Below are positions 34,182 through 48,610 of a stretch of 64,000 nt of DNA, one piece after another. Source of the stretch: Arthrobacter sp. zg-Y20 (GTDB lineage Bacteria; Actinomycetota; Actinomycetes; Actinomycetales; Micrococcaceae); the NCBI RefSeq assembly GCF_030142075.1, contig NZ_CP126241.1, positions 2,294,001 to 2,358,000 on the forward strand. Reading direction: 5' to 3'. The notes beneath the pieces are model-generated. The model was not told the DNA's origin, ran no database searches, and saw only the letters and a list, made by a program, of their open reading frames with translations. The position numbers and the translations under genes were made by a program. The number at the start of each line of letters is the position of its first letter. Position 1 is the stretch's first letter.

Positions 34182-34253
34182 CTGGGATACCAGGACTCGA
34201 ACCTAGAATGTCGGTACCAGAAACCGATGTGTTGCCAATTACACCATATCCCA
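34182..34253 (-). tRNA. tRNA-Gln (CTG)
   Basis: The acceptor stem is TGGGATA/TATCCCA with discriminator G. The anticodon stem TCGGT/ACCGA encloses loop TTCTGGT with anticodon CTG. The T arm has GGTTCGAGTCC. The 3' CCA is not encoded (CGG follows), unlike tRNA-Glu beside it. Confidence 0.93.
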
Positions 34254-34389
34254 CTGTGCTTCAGCCGACGCGTTTGGCCGGTTTCCCTGCCGCGTTCCTT
34301 TGGGCTTCAACCCCTCAGCACGAGTTATTACTATACACGGGTTCCGGAGCAAGTACAAAACGGGCTCTTTCACCCCTCTCCGGCTGCTG

Positions 34390-35115
34390 TCAGAGCAGGC
34401 CCAGCAGCTCTGCCAGCGAACCGATGGTGTGCACGTCTGCCGGCACGGGCATGCTGTCTTCACGGACCGGTGACGGGTTGTCCGTGCGGTCCAGCCATAC
34501 CCCCAGCAGCCCGGCAGCGACAGCTCCTGCCGCGTCCACCCGGAGGTTGTCCCCCACATAGGCGGTGCGCTCAGGCGCGGCGCCCAGGAGATGGACACCC
34601 TCATGGAAAATGATCGGGTCCGGCTTGGAGACGCCTACTGTGTCTATGCCCACCAGGACCTTGATGCGCTCCAGTCCGGCGGCGTCGAGCTTGGCCCGCT
34701 GGTAGTCGTGGACATTGTTGCTCACCGCCCCGTAGGAAATCCCGCGGGCGTCCAGCGCATCCAGGAGGGGCACGACGTCGTCGAACGCCCGGAAGTAGCG
34801 CGGCAGGGCCTGCTCGTAGGCGTCGTTCCAGGCGCGGGCGGCGTCGCTGTCCAGCGGCGCCAGGCCCGCCTGCTCGCGAGCGTGCTGCAGGCGCAGCACC
34901 CGCTGATCGGCAAAGTCCAGCCGTCCCGCAAGATAGGACTCGTAGTGGCCCTGCGGGTCGGCGGCGAACAGGGCGGTATACGCGTCCCAGTCCGCCGCCG
35001 TGAAATGGGTCAGATCCGCGGCCCCTACTGCCTGCAGAGTACTGCCCATGGCAGCCTGCAGGTCAACCAATGTTTCATCGATGTCGAACAGCACCGCATC
35101 AATGGACCTGCCCAT
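34390..35115 (-). CDS. HAD-superfamily hydrolase
   Basis: A 241-residue phosphatase-like protein. Motif I is VLFDIDETLVD (nucleophilic Asp and acid Asp), motif II includes YGAVSNN, and motif IV is YVGDNLRVDAAGA. A large helical cap is inserted after motif I. The substrate could be a phosphoglycolate-like or nucleotide monophosphate and cannot be chosen from sequence. It follows gltX by 9 bases on the minus strand. Confidence 0.88.
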   Translation of the reverse strand: MGRSIDAVLFDIDETLVDLQAAMGSTLQAVGAADLTHFTAADWDAYTALFAADPQGHYESYLAGRLDFADQRVLRLQHAREQAGLAPLDSDAARAWNDAYEQALPRYFRAFDDVVPLLDALDARGISYGAVSNNVHDYQRAKLDAAGLERIKVLVGIDTVGVSKPDPIIFHEGVHLLGAAPERTAYVGDNLRVDAAGAVAAGLLGVWLDRTDNPSPVREDSMPVPADVHTIGSLAELLGLL

Positions 35116-35124
35116 CAGGTGCTC

Positions 35125-36642
35125 CTACGCGGCGTCGCGGAAGGCGCGGATGCGCGCGAGCGAGGCATCGCGGCCAAGGATGACCATCGACTCGAACAGG
35201 GGCGGCGAGATCCGTCGGCCGGAAACAGCGGTACGCACGGGGCCGAAGGCCAGGCGCGGCTTGATGCCCATGTCCTCCACGAGGGCCTGGCGCAGCGCCG
35301 CCTGGATGTTCTCGGCAGTCCAGTCCGTGACCGGTTCCAGTGCACCCAGCGCTGCGTCGAGCACTTCGGCCAGGTTCGCCGGCAGTCCCTTGCGTGCGTC
35401 ATCGGCAACGTCCACGGCGTCGTCGGCCTTGAACAGGAAGCCGAGCATATCCGGGGCCTCGCCGAGCAGGGTGATGCGTTCCTGCACCAGCGGGGCTGCT
35501 TCGGTGAGGATCTGCTCTTCACGGCCGGTGAGTGTCTCCCCCACCAGTCCGGCCTGCTGCAGGTAGGGCACCAGGCGGTTGCGGAAGTCAGTGGGTTCGA
35601 GCATCCGCACGTGGGTACCGTTGATGGCTTCGGCCTTCTTCAGGTCGAACCGCGCCGGGTTGGCGAGCACGTTGTGGATGTCGAAGTTCTCCACCAGCTG
35701 CTCAACGCTGAAGATATCCTCGTCAGCCGAGAGCGACCAGCCCAGCAGGGACAGGTAGTTCAGCAGGCCTTCCGGAATGAAGCCGCGCTCCCGGTGCAGG
35801 AAGAGGCTGGATTCGGGATCGCGCTTGGAGAGCTTCTTGTTGCCGGCGCCCATGACGTACGGCAGATGGCCGAACAGCGGCATGTACTTCGCCACTCCGA
35901 CGTCGATCAATGCACGGTACAGCGCAACCTGGCGCGGGGTGGAGGAGAGCAGGTCCTCGCCGCGCAGCACGTGGGTGATGCCCATCAGGGCGTCGTCCAC
36001 GGGGTTCACCAGTGTGTACAGCGGGGCGCCGTTGGCGCGGACCACCACGAAGTCGGGAACGGTGCCGGCCTTGAACGTGATCTCACCGCGGACCAGGTCG
36101 GTGAACGTGATGTCTTCATCGGGCATCCGGACGCGGAGCACAGGCGAGCGTCCTTCGGCCTTGAAGGCTTCGATCTGCTCCGGGGTCAGGTCCCGGTCAT
36201 AGTTGTCATAGCCGAGCTTGATGTCGCGGCCTGCAGCGCGGTGGCGGGCTTCGATTTCTTCGGGAGTGGAGTAGGACTCATAGAGGTAGCCGGCGTCGCG
36301 CAGCTTGGCGATGACGTCCTGGTAGATCTCTCCGCGCTGGGACTGCCGGTACGGCTCATGCGGACCCCCCACGTTGACGCCTTCGTCCCAGGTGATGCCC
36401 AGCCAGTCCAGCGCGTCGAGCAGCTGCAGGAAGCTTTCCTCGCTGTCGCGGGCCGTATCGGTGTCCTCGATGCGGAACACCATGGTGCCCTTGGTGTGCT
36501 TGGCATAGGCCCAGTTGAACAGGGCTGTCCGAATCAGGCCCACGTGCGGGGTGCCGGTGGGAGACGGGCAGAACCGCACGCGCACGGGCGTGTCATCGGT
36601 AACGGTGGGCAGGTCAGCTAAGGGAGTGGGCGCATTAGTCAT
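35125..36642 (-). CDS. gltX: Glutamyl-tRNA synthetase
   Basis: A 505-residue class I synthetase. The HIGH motif is HVGL in [20 protein letters not shown], and KMSKS is KLSKRD. The C-terminal helical anticodon-binding part is complete. Actinobacteria lack glutaminyl-tRNA synthetase, so this enzyme is expected to charge both the tRNA-Glu and the tRNA-Gln next to it, the second being amidated by GatCAB. GGGAAG stands 4 bases before ATG 36642. Confidence 0.97.
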   Translation of the reverse strand: MTNAPTPLADLPTVTDDTPVRVRFCPSPTGTPHVGLIRTALFNWAYAKHTKGTMVFRIEDTDTARDSEESFLQLLDALDWLGITWDEGVNVGGPHEPYRQSQRGEIYQDVIAKLRDAGYLYESYSTPEEIEARHRAAGRDIKLGYDNYDRDLTPEQIEAFKAEGRSPVLRVRMPDEDITFTDLVRGEITFKAGTVPDFVVVRANGAPLYTLVNPVDDALMGITHVLRGEDLLSSTPRQVALYRALIDVGVAKYMPLFGHLPYVMGAGNKKLSKRDPESSLFLHRERGFIPEGLLNYLSLLGWSLSADEDIFSVEQLVENFDIHNVLANPARFDLKKAEAINGTHVRMLEPTDFRNRLVPYLQQAGLVGETLTGREEQILTEAAPLVQERITLLGEAPDMLGFLFKADDAVDVADDARKGLPANLAEVLDAALGALEPVTDWTAENIQAALRQALVEDMGIKPRLAFGPVRTAVSGRRISPPLFESMVILGRDASLARIRAFRDAA

Positions 36643-36681
36643 GATGCTTCCCAGTTTAGTCGCTTCTGCCCCGCAGGGCCC

Positions 36682-37302
36682 TCACCGGGCATGTGAGAGC
36701 AGCCAGAGGAACACTCCTCCCCCGGCAAGTGCGCCGCCAGCAGCAGCAGCGAGGCGCCGGAACCGGTAATTGTGGTGCGGCGCCGCTTCGCGGACGCGCA
36801 GGGCCACTGCGGCCCCCAGCCCTGCTGCCAGGACCACTGCAGCCGCCGGGCCGTAACCCCTCGGCAGCAGCAGGTAGGCCTCCGCCGCGGTGATGACGAC
36901 GCCGGCGCCCAGGGACACGTCCAGCCAGTCCCAGGATGCAAAGCAGTTCGCGATCATCAAGACGACGGCGGAAGTGATCAGCCCGAAAGCGGCGGCGGAC
37001 AGCGCCAACGGACCGTCCAGCCACAGAATTGCCCACTGCGTCATGCCCGCCAGTGCGGCCGCGCCCAGCACAGCGGGCGGCAGGGACGACGGCGGCAGCG
37101 GACGCAGGTCGCCGCGGCGCCGGAGAGTGGCAATGAGTACGGTGGGGAACACACCCAGCAGCAGTGCCGCTCCTAAGCCCCACGGCCATGCGGCAGCCGG
37201 TGCGAAGCTGAGGAACGGGGCAGCCAGGAGGATGGCGGACCATAGTGCCGCCGGCACGGCGAACGTGCCCTGGCCTTCCTGCCTGGCAGCCCCGAAGGAC
37301 AT
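36682..37302 (-). CDS. Hypothetical multi-span membrane protein
   Basis: A 206-residue hydrophobic protein with about six membrane helices and two short Arg-rich loops (TLRRRGDLRP and REAAPHHNYRFRR). I recognise no family. The start ATG overlaps the FAH-family stop (TGATG), and gltX follows downstream by 39 bases. Coding is supported by strong GC3 bias and long hydrophobic runs. The competing frames here are Arg/Pro-rich shadows. Confidence 0.72.
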   Translation of the reverse strand: MSFGAARQEGQGTFAVPAALWSAILLAAPFLSFAPAAAWPWGLGAALLLGVFPTVLIATLRRRGDLRPLPPSSLPPAVLGAAALAGMTQWAILWLDGPLALSAAAFGLITSAVVLMIANCFASWDWLDVSLGAGVVITAAEAYLLLPRGYGPAAAVVLAAGLGAAVALRVREAAPHHNYRFRRLAAAAGGALAGGGVFLWLLSHAR

Positions 37303-38075
37303 CAGCTGCGGACGGTGTTAACCAGGCGGCCGATGCCCTCGATGTCGACCTCGAAGCGCTGGCCGTCGGTAATGATGCCTACTCCTGCAGGGGTTCCGGT
37401 GAGGATGACGTCGCCCGGCAGGAGGGTAAAGGCCTGGGACACGTAGGACACCAGTTCCTTGACACCCCAGATCATGGAGCTCGTGTTGCCGTCCTGAACG
37501 AGCTCGCCGTTCAGGAAACCGCGCACGTCGGTGCTTTCCGGGTCCAGTTCGGTTTCAATCCACGGGCCCAGAGGGCAGGAGGTGTCAAAGCCCTTGGCCC
37601 GCGCCCACTGGTCATCGGTACGCTGCACGTCGCGGGCAGTGAGGTCGTTGGCGCAGGTGTACCCGAAGATCACTTCGTCCACCCGTTCGATGGGGACGTC
37701 CTTGCAGATGCGGCCGATAACGACGGCGAGCTCGGCCTCGTATGAGACCTCGTCCGAGAAGGAGGGCAGCACCACGGGATCATTGGGGCCGATGACCGAG
37801 GTGTTGGGCTTGAGGAACATCAGCGGTGCCGCCGGCACCTCGTTGCCCATCTCGCTGGCGTGGTCCGCGTAATTGCGGCCGATGCCCACTACCTTGCTGC
37901 GCGGGATAATCGGCGCCAGCAGCCGAACGTCTTCGAGCTTGTGCCGCTCCCCCGTGAGCTGGATCCCCGAAAAGAACGGGTCTCCCTTGATGACGGCAAT
38001 TTCTTCGCTGCCTTCTTCTCCGCCGACCACGCCGAACGCCGGGTCGCTGTCCTGTACAAATCGAGCAATACGCAT
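37302..38075 (-). CDS. Fumarylacetoacetate hydrolase family protein
   Basis: A 257-residue FAH-fold enzyme. VGIGRNYADHASEMG is the usual entry motif. SYEAELAVVIGR gives two metal-binding Glu residues, and YTCANDLTARD the Asp. FDTSCPLGPW and ILTGTPAGVG are further hallmarks. This family includes acylpyruvases, oxaloacetate decarboxylases and hydratases of aromatic breakdown. Isolated members such as this one usually clean up acylpyruvates or oxaloacetate. Confidence 0.9.
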   Translation of the reverse strand: MRIARFVQDSDPAFGVVGGEEGSEEIAVIKGDPFFSGIQLTGERHKLEDVRLLAPIIPRSKVVGIGRNYADHASEMGNEVPAAPLMFLKPNTSVIGPNDPVVLPSFSDEVSYEAELAVVIGRICKDVPIERVDEVIFGYTCANDLTARDVQRTDDQWARAKGFDTSCPLGPWIETELDPESTDVRGFLNGELVQDGNTSSMIWGVKELVSYVSQAFTLLPGDVILTGTPAGVGIITDGQRFEVDIEGIGRLVNTVRS

Positions 38076-38170
38076 GGATACAAGCCTAGTGGAGAATCAG
38101 CCCATGCCGGCATGGGCACCCCTGGAGCAGTGCCCCTGTAGGCCGCAACCAGGGTTGGCGGGTTAAACAG

Positions 38171-38204
38171 GTGAGGCCCGTACCAACACTGGTACGGGCC
38201 TCAC
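38171..38204 (-). terminator. rRNA operon terminator
   Basis: GTGAGGCCCGTACC (38171-38184) pairs perfectly over 14 bp with GGTACGGGCCTCAC (38191-38204) across a 6-base loop, followed on the minus strand by CTGTTTAACC. It lies 11 bases after the 5S gene. Confidence 0.85.
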
Positions 38205-38214
38205 CCCACAATTT

Positions 38215-38333
38215 GTCCGGCGGTGACCTACTCTCCCACACCCTCCCGGATGCAGTACCATCGGCGCTGTGGGTCTTAGCTTCCGGGTTCGGAATGGGAC
38301 CGGGCGTTTCCCCCACGCTATGACCGCCGTAAC
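38215..38333 (-). rRNA. rrf: 5S ribosomal RNA
   Basis: The minus strand starts GTTACGGCGGTCATAGCG and ends GTCACCGCCGGACA, whose ends pair. The internal CCCATTCCGAACCCGGAAG is the conserved 5S loop. Length about 119 bases; ends are estimates to a few bases. Confidence 0.95.
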
Positions 38334-38428
38334 CCTTCCACCCGCACCACACACCCAAAAACAGTGTGCGTGGGGAAAACAATGGTCACGAACATCAAAA
38401 AATCAGACGTAAGTAATATTCAGTTATT

Positions 38429-38471
38429 GTTCCCAGGGGAACAACCCTTGACGGGTTGTTGTCCGGGAACC
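38429..38471 (-). other. Long hairpin in the 23S-5S spacer (processing stem)
   Basis: On the minus strand GGTTCCCGGACAACAACCC pairs with GGGTTGTTCCCCTGGGAAC around the loop GTCAA, an 18-19 bp stem with few mismatches. It is well placed for RNase III cutting between 23S and 5S. Next to it (38475-38490) CACATAGTGGACGC repeats a motif of the 16S-23S spacer. Confidence 0.6.
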
Positions 38472-38556
38472 ACATAGTGGACGCAAGCAGCATGATCACA
38501 ACACCCTCTACATTGGGAAACCGTTTGAAGTCGTGTTTCCCCAGGTGTTGATGTGG

Positions 38557-43728
<5,172 letters not shown>

Positions 43729-43890
43729 ATGTTCATACAGACACAATGCCGGGGCCAAGGAAAATTGGCCGCCAGGCACTGCACTAAATTCGAAACCAGC
43801 TAAAAAAACCATTCCAGCCCACGGGGTGGGCGGAACAGTCGATTCAACCAATTAAAATAAATTGGTATCAATAAACTTGGCACACTATTG

Positions 43891-43905
43891 AGTTCTCAAA
43901 CAACA
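43891..43905 (-). promoter_or_regulatory. boxA antitermination element in the rrn leader
   Basis: The minus strand reads TGTTGTTTGAGAACT, the same 15 bases found in the 16S-23S spacer. It lies about 165 bases before the 16S gene. boxA binds NusB/S10 and lets polymerase pass through the untranslated rRNA operon. Confidence 0.75.
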
Positions 43906-44010
43906 GACGCAATCCGAAAATACTCGGGAAAACAATGTTTTCCTTTTCTTCTTCGCTGCAAGGTTTTCCATCTTATTCCATTCCGGCGTTTTCCGCAATT
44001 CCCGGTTTTC

Positions 44011-44039
44011 CTTATCGGAAGCCCGGGAAAGCGTGTCAA
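44011..44039 (-). promoter_or_regulatory. Main rRNA promoter
   Basis: Minus strand TTGACA (44039-44034) and GATAAG (44016-44011) with a 17-base spacer. The rest of the 43906-44249 gap is A/T-richer than the genes around it and has pyrimidine runs and short inverted repeats, but no gene. A weaker TTGCGG/AAAGAT pair lies nearer 44215-44180 and could be a second promoter. Confidence 0.6.
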
Positions 44040-44249
44040 CCGCCGTTCCGGCCCAGCAAAAAGCCGGAGTCTTTCCTGCCGGCCCCGTGAAGGGCGCACC
44101 AGAGAAACTCTGTTTTTTGGTGGGTTTGGCCGCCATGCTTCGGGCGCTTATTTCAGCGTCCCGGCCGCGGCGACTCGTCTATCTTTGCACACCCGGCCCG
44201 GTCCCCGCAAACCGTTTCGAAGTGACCTGCCGCACCCCTGCCCAGTCGC

Positions 44250-45041
44250 CTACTCGCCGTGGAGATAGGCCAGCTGCGCGGCCACGGACAATTCCGCGGC
44301 AGCCCGGACATTGGCCGGCACATCGGAGTAGACCAGGTCGGCTACTTCAGCTGTTCCGGCGTCCGGGCCGGCCGACTCCAGTGCGGCGCGGATTTGTTCC
44401 AGCCGCTCCTCCCGGTGGTCCCGGTAGGTCAGGACCGTTGAACTCAGATCCGGCAGGACCGGCCCGTGGCCCGGAAGCGCGGTGGCCGGGCCCAGGTCCG
44501 AGAGCATGGAAAGCGTCAACAGATAGTCGCCCAGTGTTCCATCCGGGAAGTCCAGCACGGTGGTGCCCCGGCCCAGGATCGTGTCCCCCGTCAGGACGGA
44601 CCCGTTGGGGCCGTCGTCGGGAAGGAAAAAGCAAAGCGAATCCGAGGTATGCCCGGGCGCTGCCAGCACCCGGATCTCCACTCCGGCGGCCCGGATCACT
44701 TCGTCGGGGCGCAGGGGCTCCCCCGCAACACAGTACGCAGGGTCGAAAGCCCGCACCGGTGCACCGGTCAGTTCCGCGAACCTGCGGCTTGCCTCGGTGT
44801 GGTCGGCATGCCGGTGGGTTATGAGCACCAGCTCCACCGTTCCCGCCGAGGCCAGTGCCTGCAGGTGCTCCTCATCCAGCGGTCCCGGATCTACCACCAC
44901 CGTGCTTCCGGACTCCGGGGCAGTCAGCACATAGCTGTTGGTTCCATCCAGCGACATGGGTCCCGGGTTCGGCGCAAGGCGCACACGGGTCAAGTCACTG
45001 CTGCGGACCAGTCCGGATTCCGGAAGCGCGGAGGCGGGCAT
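44250..45041 (-). CDS. MBL-fold metallo-hydrolase (LACTB2-like)
   Basis: A 263-residue metallo-beta-lactamase fold protein. ITHRHADHTE is the H-x-H-x-D-H zinc motif, LAAPGHTSDS and VLTGDTILG add the next His and the bridging Asp, and LPGHGPV the last His. The C-terminal helical extension (REERLEQI... to the end) matches the LACTB2/MBLAC2 group, some of which are ribonucleases. No signal peptide. It follows ilvE by 7 bases on the minus strand. Confidence 0.9.
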   Translation of the reverse strand: MPASALPESGLVRSSDLTRVRLAPNPGPMSLDGTNSYVLTAPESGSTVVVDPGPLDEEHLQALASAGTVELVLITHRHADHTEASRRFAELTGAPVRAFDPAYCVAGEPLRPDEVIRAAGVEIRVLAAPGHTSDSLCFFLPDDGPNGSVLTGDTILGRGTTVLDFPDGTLGDYLLTLSMLSDLGPATALPGHGPVLPDLSSTVLTYRDHREERLEQIRAALESAGPDAGTAEVADLVYSDVPANVRAAAELSVAAQLAYLHGE

Positions 45042-45048
45042 GCCGGTC

Positions 45049-46155
45049 CTAGGCCAGACGGGTCAGCCAGCCGTGGGTATCCTCCACGGTGCCGTTCTGG
45101 ATGCCGAGCAGCTGCTCGCGGATGGACATGGTGACTTCGCCGGGCTTTGCATCGGCGGAGCCGATTACCTCAGTCTCGGACTTGAGCTGGCCCACCGGAG
45201 TGATGACGGCGGCGGTGCCGCAGGCGAAGACCTCGGTGATTTCACCGGAGGCCACGCCGTCGCGCCATTCGTCCAGGGTGATCTTGCGTTCCTGGACATC
45301 CATGCCCCGGTCCCGGCCCAGCTGCAGAACCGATGAGCGGGTAATGCCGTGCAGGATGGTGCCGGAGAGCGACGGGGTCACCAGGCGCCCGTCCTTGAAG
45401 ACGAAGAACACGTTCATGCCGCCCAGTTCCTCCACGGCATTGTCATTGAACTCGTCGAGGAAGAGGACCTGCTTGCAGCCGTTGGCTTCGCCTTCCATCT
45501 GGGCGATCAGCGATGCCGCGTAGTTGCCGCCGCACTTGGCCTCACCCGTGCCGCCGCGGCCGGCGCGGGCGTACTTGGTGGAGAGCCAGATGGAGACGGG
45601 CTTCAATTCTCCGCCGAAGTAGTTTCCGGCCGGGGAAGCGATGACGCGGTAGGAGACTTCGCGTGCCGGACGGACCCCCAGGAACGCCTCGGTGGCGATC
45701 ATAAACGGGCGCAGGTACAGCGCTGCGCCGTCGCCGTCCGGGATCCAGTCCTTGTCCAGGGCCACCAGCTGGCGGATGGACTCCAGGAAGAGTTCCTCGG
45801 GCAGTTCCGGCAGCGCCAGCCGGCGGGCGGACAGGTTCAGCCGGGCAGCGTTGGCCTCCGGGCGGAAGCTCACTACGGAACCGTCGGCGTGCCGGTATAC
45901 CTTCAGTCCTTCGAAGATCTCCTGGCCGTAGTGCAGGACGCCGGCTGCCGGATCGATCGAGATGGGTCCGTAGGGCTCAATGCGGGCATTCTGCCACTGG
46001 GCGTCTCCGCCTTCGGCCGCCTTCCAGTCAATAACGGCGGTGTGGTCTGTGAAGTAGTCGCCGAATCCGGGGTTGGCCAGGATGGTGGCCCGCTCGGAGG
46101 CGGACTTCGGGTTGGTGGAAAGCTCCTGGGTGAATTCCAGTGCGCTGACGGTCAT
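45049..46155 (-). CDS. ilvE: Branched-chain amino acid aminotransferase
   Basis: A 368-residue fold-type IV transaminase that makes or degrades leucine, isoleucine and valine with glutamate. The PLP lysine lies in [14 protein letters not shown], with [20 protein letters not shown] and the [11 protein letters not shown] cofactor-binding strand following. It is the longer (BCAT-type) form. It is in one transcript with leuB, 62 bases downstream of it. Confidence 0.96.
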   Translation of the reverse strand: MTVSALEFTQELSTNPKSASERATILANPGFGDYFTDHTAVIDWKAAEGGDAQWQNARIEPYGPISIDPAAGVLHYGQEIFEGLKVYRHADGSVVSFRPEANAARLNLSARRLALPELPEELFLESIRQLVALDKDWIPDGDGAALYLRPFMIATEAFLGVRPAREVSYRVIASPAGNYFGGELKPVSIWLSTKYARAGRGGTGEAKCGGNYAASLIAQMEGEANGCKQVLFLDEFNDNAVEELGGMNVFFVFKDGRLVTPSLSGTILHGITRSSVLQLGRDRGMDVQERKITLDEWRDGVASGEITEVFACGTAAVITPVGQLKSETEVIGSADAKPGEVTMSIREQLLGIQNGTVEDTHGWLTRLA

Positions 46156-46217
46156 GATTCCTCCACGGTGAACGGCAAAAACCCGTTCTACGACTACTTG
46201 GTTGTTAGGTACAGAGC

Positions 46218-47282
46218 TTATGACACCGCGGCAGCAATGGCATCGCCTACCTCCGACGTCGAGCGGTGCGCACCGGTACGTGCCGCAATGTCCGCCGCCA
46301 CAGCGTCCTCCACCCGGCCGGCCTCGGCTTCGAAGCCCAAATGCCGCAGCATCAGGGCCGCCGAAAGGATGGCAGCAGTGGGGTCCGCCTTCTGCTGCCC
46401 CGCAATGTCGGGGGCAGAACCGTGGACGGGCTCGAACATGGAGGGATAGGTGCGGTCCATGTTGAGGTTTCCGGAAGCGGCCAGGCCAATGCCGCCTGTG
46501 ATTGCCGCCGCCAAGTCCGTGATGATGTCGCCGAAGAGATTGTCGGTGACAATCACATCGAAGCGTGAGGGATCACTCACCATAAAGATGGTTGCCGCGT
46601 CCACGTGCAGGTAGTCATGGGTGACCTCCGGGAACTCTTCGGCCACCTTCTCGACGGTGCGCTTCCACAGCCGGCCGGCGTTCACCAGCACATTGTGCTT
46701 GTGGACCAGGGTGAGCTTGCGCCGGGGCCGCTGGGAGGCGCGGCGGAACGCGTCCCGAACCACGCGTTCGACGCCGTGCGCCGTGTTCAGTGACACCTCG
46801 GTGGCGATTTCCTGCGGGGTTCCTTCCCGGAGCACTCCCCCGTTACCGGCGTAGGGACCTTCGGTTCCTTCGCGGACCACAATGAAGTCCACCTCTCCGG
46901 CCTTGGCCAGGGGGCTTTCGACGCCGGGATACAGGCGGGAGGGGCGGAGGTTGACGTAGTGGTCCAGGCTGAAGCGGAGTTTCAGGAGCAGTTCGCGCTC
47001 GATCAGCCCGGAGGGCATAGTGGTGTCCCCCGGTGCGGCCCCGACGGCGCCGAACAGGATGGCGTCGTGCGTCTTGATCGCCTCGAGCGTGGCATCGGGG
47101 AGGGTCTCGCCGGTAGCGAGCCAGTGCTCTGCCCCGAGTTCGTATTCCGTCAGTTCGAATGTGACGGGACTGGCCGCCGTCGCCTTCTCGAGGACCTTGA
47201 CCGCTTCAGCGGTAACTTCCGGGCCGATACCGTCACCCGGGATGACGGCCAGGGAAATGCTTGTGGGCTGTGTCTCGCTCAT
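46218..47282 (-). CDS. leuB: 3-isopropylmalate dehydrogenase
   Basis: A 354-residue oxidative decarboxylase of leucine synthesis. [15 protein letters not shown] opens the isocitrate-dehydrogenase fold; [27 protein letters not shown], and the [17 protein letters not shown] metal region follow, then [10 protein letters not shown] binds NAD. TAAGAT lies 6 bases before the ATG without a ribosome site, so it is probably leaderless. The shared operator-like box lies 41 bases upstream. Confidence 0.96.
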   Translation of the reverse strand: MSETQPTSISLAVIPGDGIGPEVTAEAVKVLEKATAASPVTFELTEYELGAEHWLATGETLPDATLEAIKTHDAILFGAVGAAPGDTTMPSGLIERELLLKLRFSLDHYVNLRPSRLYPGVESPLAKAGEVDFIVVREGTEGPYAGNGGVLREGTPQEIATEVSLNTAHGVERVVRDAFRRASQRPRRKLTLVHKHNVLVNAGRLWKRTVEKVAEEFPEVTHDYLHVDAATIFMVSDPSRFDVIVTDNLFGDIITDLAAAITGGIGLAASGNLNMDRTYPSMFEPVHGSAPDIAGQQKADPTAAILSAALMLRHLGFEAEAGRVEDAVAADIAARTGAHRSTSEVGDAIAAAVS

Positions 47283-47322
47283 GACCCCATCTTAGGAAGA
47301 GGGTCCGCATGGCGAACAAGGC

Positions 47323-47339
47323 ATCTCACATGCTGGTCA
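47323..47339. promoter_or_regulatory. LtbR-type operator candidate upstream of leuB
   Basis: ATCTCACATGCTGGTCA matches the ilvB copy GTCTCACTATCTGGACA at 12 of 17 positions. On the minus strand it ends just before TTGTTC, a possible -35 for the leaderless leuB promoter (-10 TAAGAT at 47294-47289). It is the weakest of the three copies. Confidence 0.45.
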
Positions 47340-47406
47340 CCGCGGGCAAGGAGTCCACCCCCGGTATGACGCGCGGACCGGCCGGGGAGCCCTAGAGTTG
47401 GTAATC

Positions 47407-48606
47407 ATGCTCGTGCACAGACGTATCTATGCCTGGATCCAGGCGAACCCCGGGAAAGTGAACCTCTGGCAGGCAATCGCTGCCACGCTCATCTTCGCCG
47501 TGCCCTTCCTGCTGCTCGGGTCCGGGGGCGGCCGCGGCCTCATGGAATTCGCCCTGTCCGCCGTCATCTGCATGACGCTGGCCTGGCGGCGCAGCCGTCC
47601 CGTCGCCAGCGCCGCCGTCCAAGCCGCCGCCTGCATCCTCCAGCTGTTCCTGGTCCCGGTCACTGCCCTGCCGGCGGACATCTTCGTGCTGGTCACCGTC
47701 TATTCCCTGGCAGCCTTCGCACCGCGCTGGGCGAGCCTTGCCGGGCTGGCCCTGGCCATGGCAGGCGGGGCACTCTTTTTGATCCGGTATATCTTTCCCG
47801 ACATCGTCCAGATCAGCACTTCCGTCATCGCCGCCATCGACCTCGTCGCCTTCGAAGCGGTGATCCTGGTGGCATGGACGTTCGGCGACCTGACCCGCAC
47901 CCGGCGCCTCGCCGTACAGGCGCTCGAAGACCGTGCACACCGGCTCGAAGTGGAACGGCAGCAGGAACGGGATCTGGCCGCCGCCGACGAGCGGAGCCAC
48001 ATTGCCCGGGAAATGCATGACATTGTGGCGCACTCGCTCTCCGTAATAATCACCCAGGCCGACGGCGCACGGTATGCGAGCGCCGAGGACCCGGAAGTAG
48101 CACCGAAGACGCTCGGCGTGATTGCCGAGACCGGCCGGGGCTCCCTGCGGGAGATGCGCCGGCTGCTGGGCGTCCTCCGCGGCGACGAAGCGGCCTCCAC
48201 CCGACCCCTGCCCACCCTCGCAGATGTTGACGCTCTGGTGGACTCGGTCCGGCGGGGCGGCGTGGATGTTTCGGTCCAGACGCAGGGAACACCGCGCCGC
48301 CCGCTTCCGCAGGGTGCGGAGCTCAGCGCCTACCGGGTCATCCAGGAATCCCTGACCAACGTCCTCAAGCACGCCGGACCGCGTGCCAGCGCAGAAGTGG
48401 TGTTGCAGTGGTCTGCCAAAGGCCTCGCAATCACCGTCCGCGACAACGGACACGGCGCCGCGGCCGGGCTCTCCACGGACGGCTTGGGCCAGGGCATCAC
48501 CGGAATGAGTGAACGCCTTGCCCTCTACGATGGAACCCTGAAAGCGGCCCCCGCGGCCGGCGGAGGATTCCGCGTTGAAGCATTCATTCCCTATACGGAA
48601 GCGTAG
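47407..48606 (+). CDS. Two-component sensor histidine kinase (HisKA_3 type)
   Basis: A 399-residue kinase with about five membrane helices in the first 150 residues and no large sensor domain. A short coiled linker is followed by the dimerisation helix IAREMHDIVAHSLSVII (phosphorylated His) and the ATPase domain with ESLTNVLKHAG (N box) and GLGQGITGMSERL (G box). Such intramembrane sensors in actinobacteria often respond to cell-envelope stress. TAGAGT lies 8 bases before ATG 47407, so it may be leaderless. An in-frame TTG at 47398 is less likely. It is followed by its regulator gene after 4 bases. Confidence 0.92.
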   Translation: MLVHRRIYAWIQANPGKVNLWQAIAATLIFAVPFLLLGSGGGRGLMEFALSAVICMTLAWRRSRPVASAAVQAAACILQLFLVPVTALPADIFVLVTVYSLAAFAPRWASLAGLALAMAGGALFLIRYIFPDIVQISTSVIAAIDLVAFEAVILVAWTFGDLTRTRRLAVQALEDRAHRLEVERQQERDLAAADERSHIAREMHDIVAHSLSVIITQADGARYASAEDPEVAPKTLGVIAETGRGSLREMRRLLGVLRGDEAASTRPLPTLADVDALVDSVRRGGVDVSVQTQGTPRRPLPQGAELSAYRVIQESLTNVLKHAGPRASAEVVLQWSAKGLAITVRDNGHGAAAGLSTDGLGQGITGMSERLALYDGTLKAAPAAGGGFRVEAFIPYTEA

Positions 48607-48610
48607 GCAC

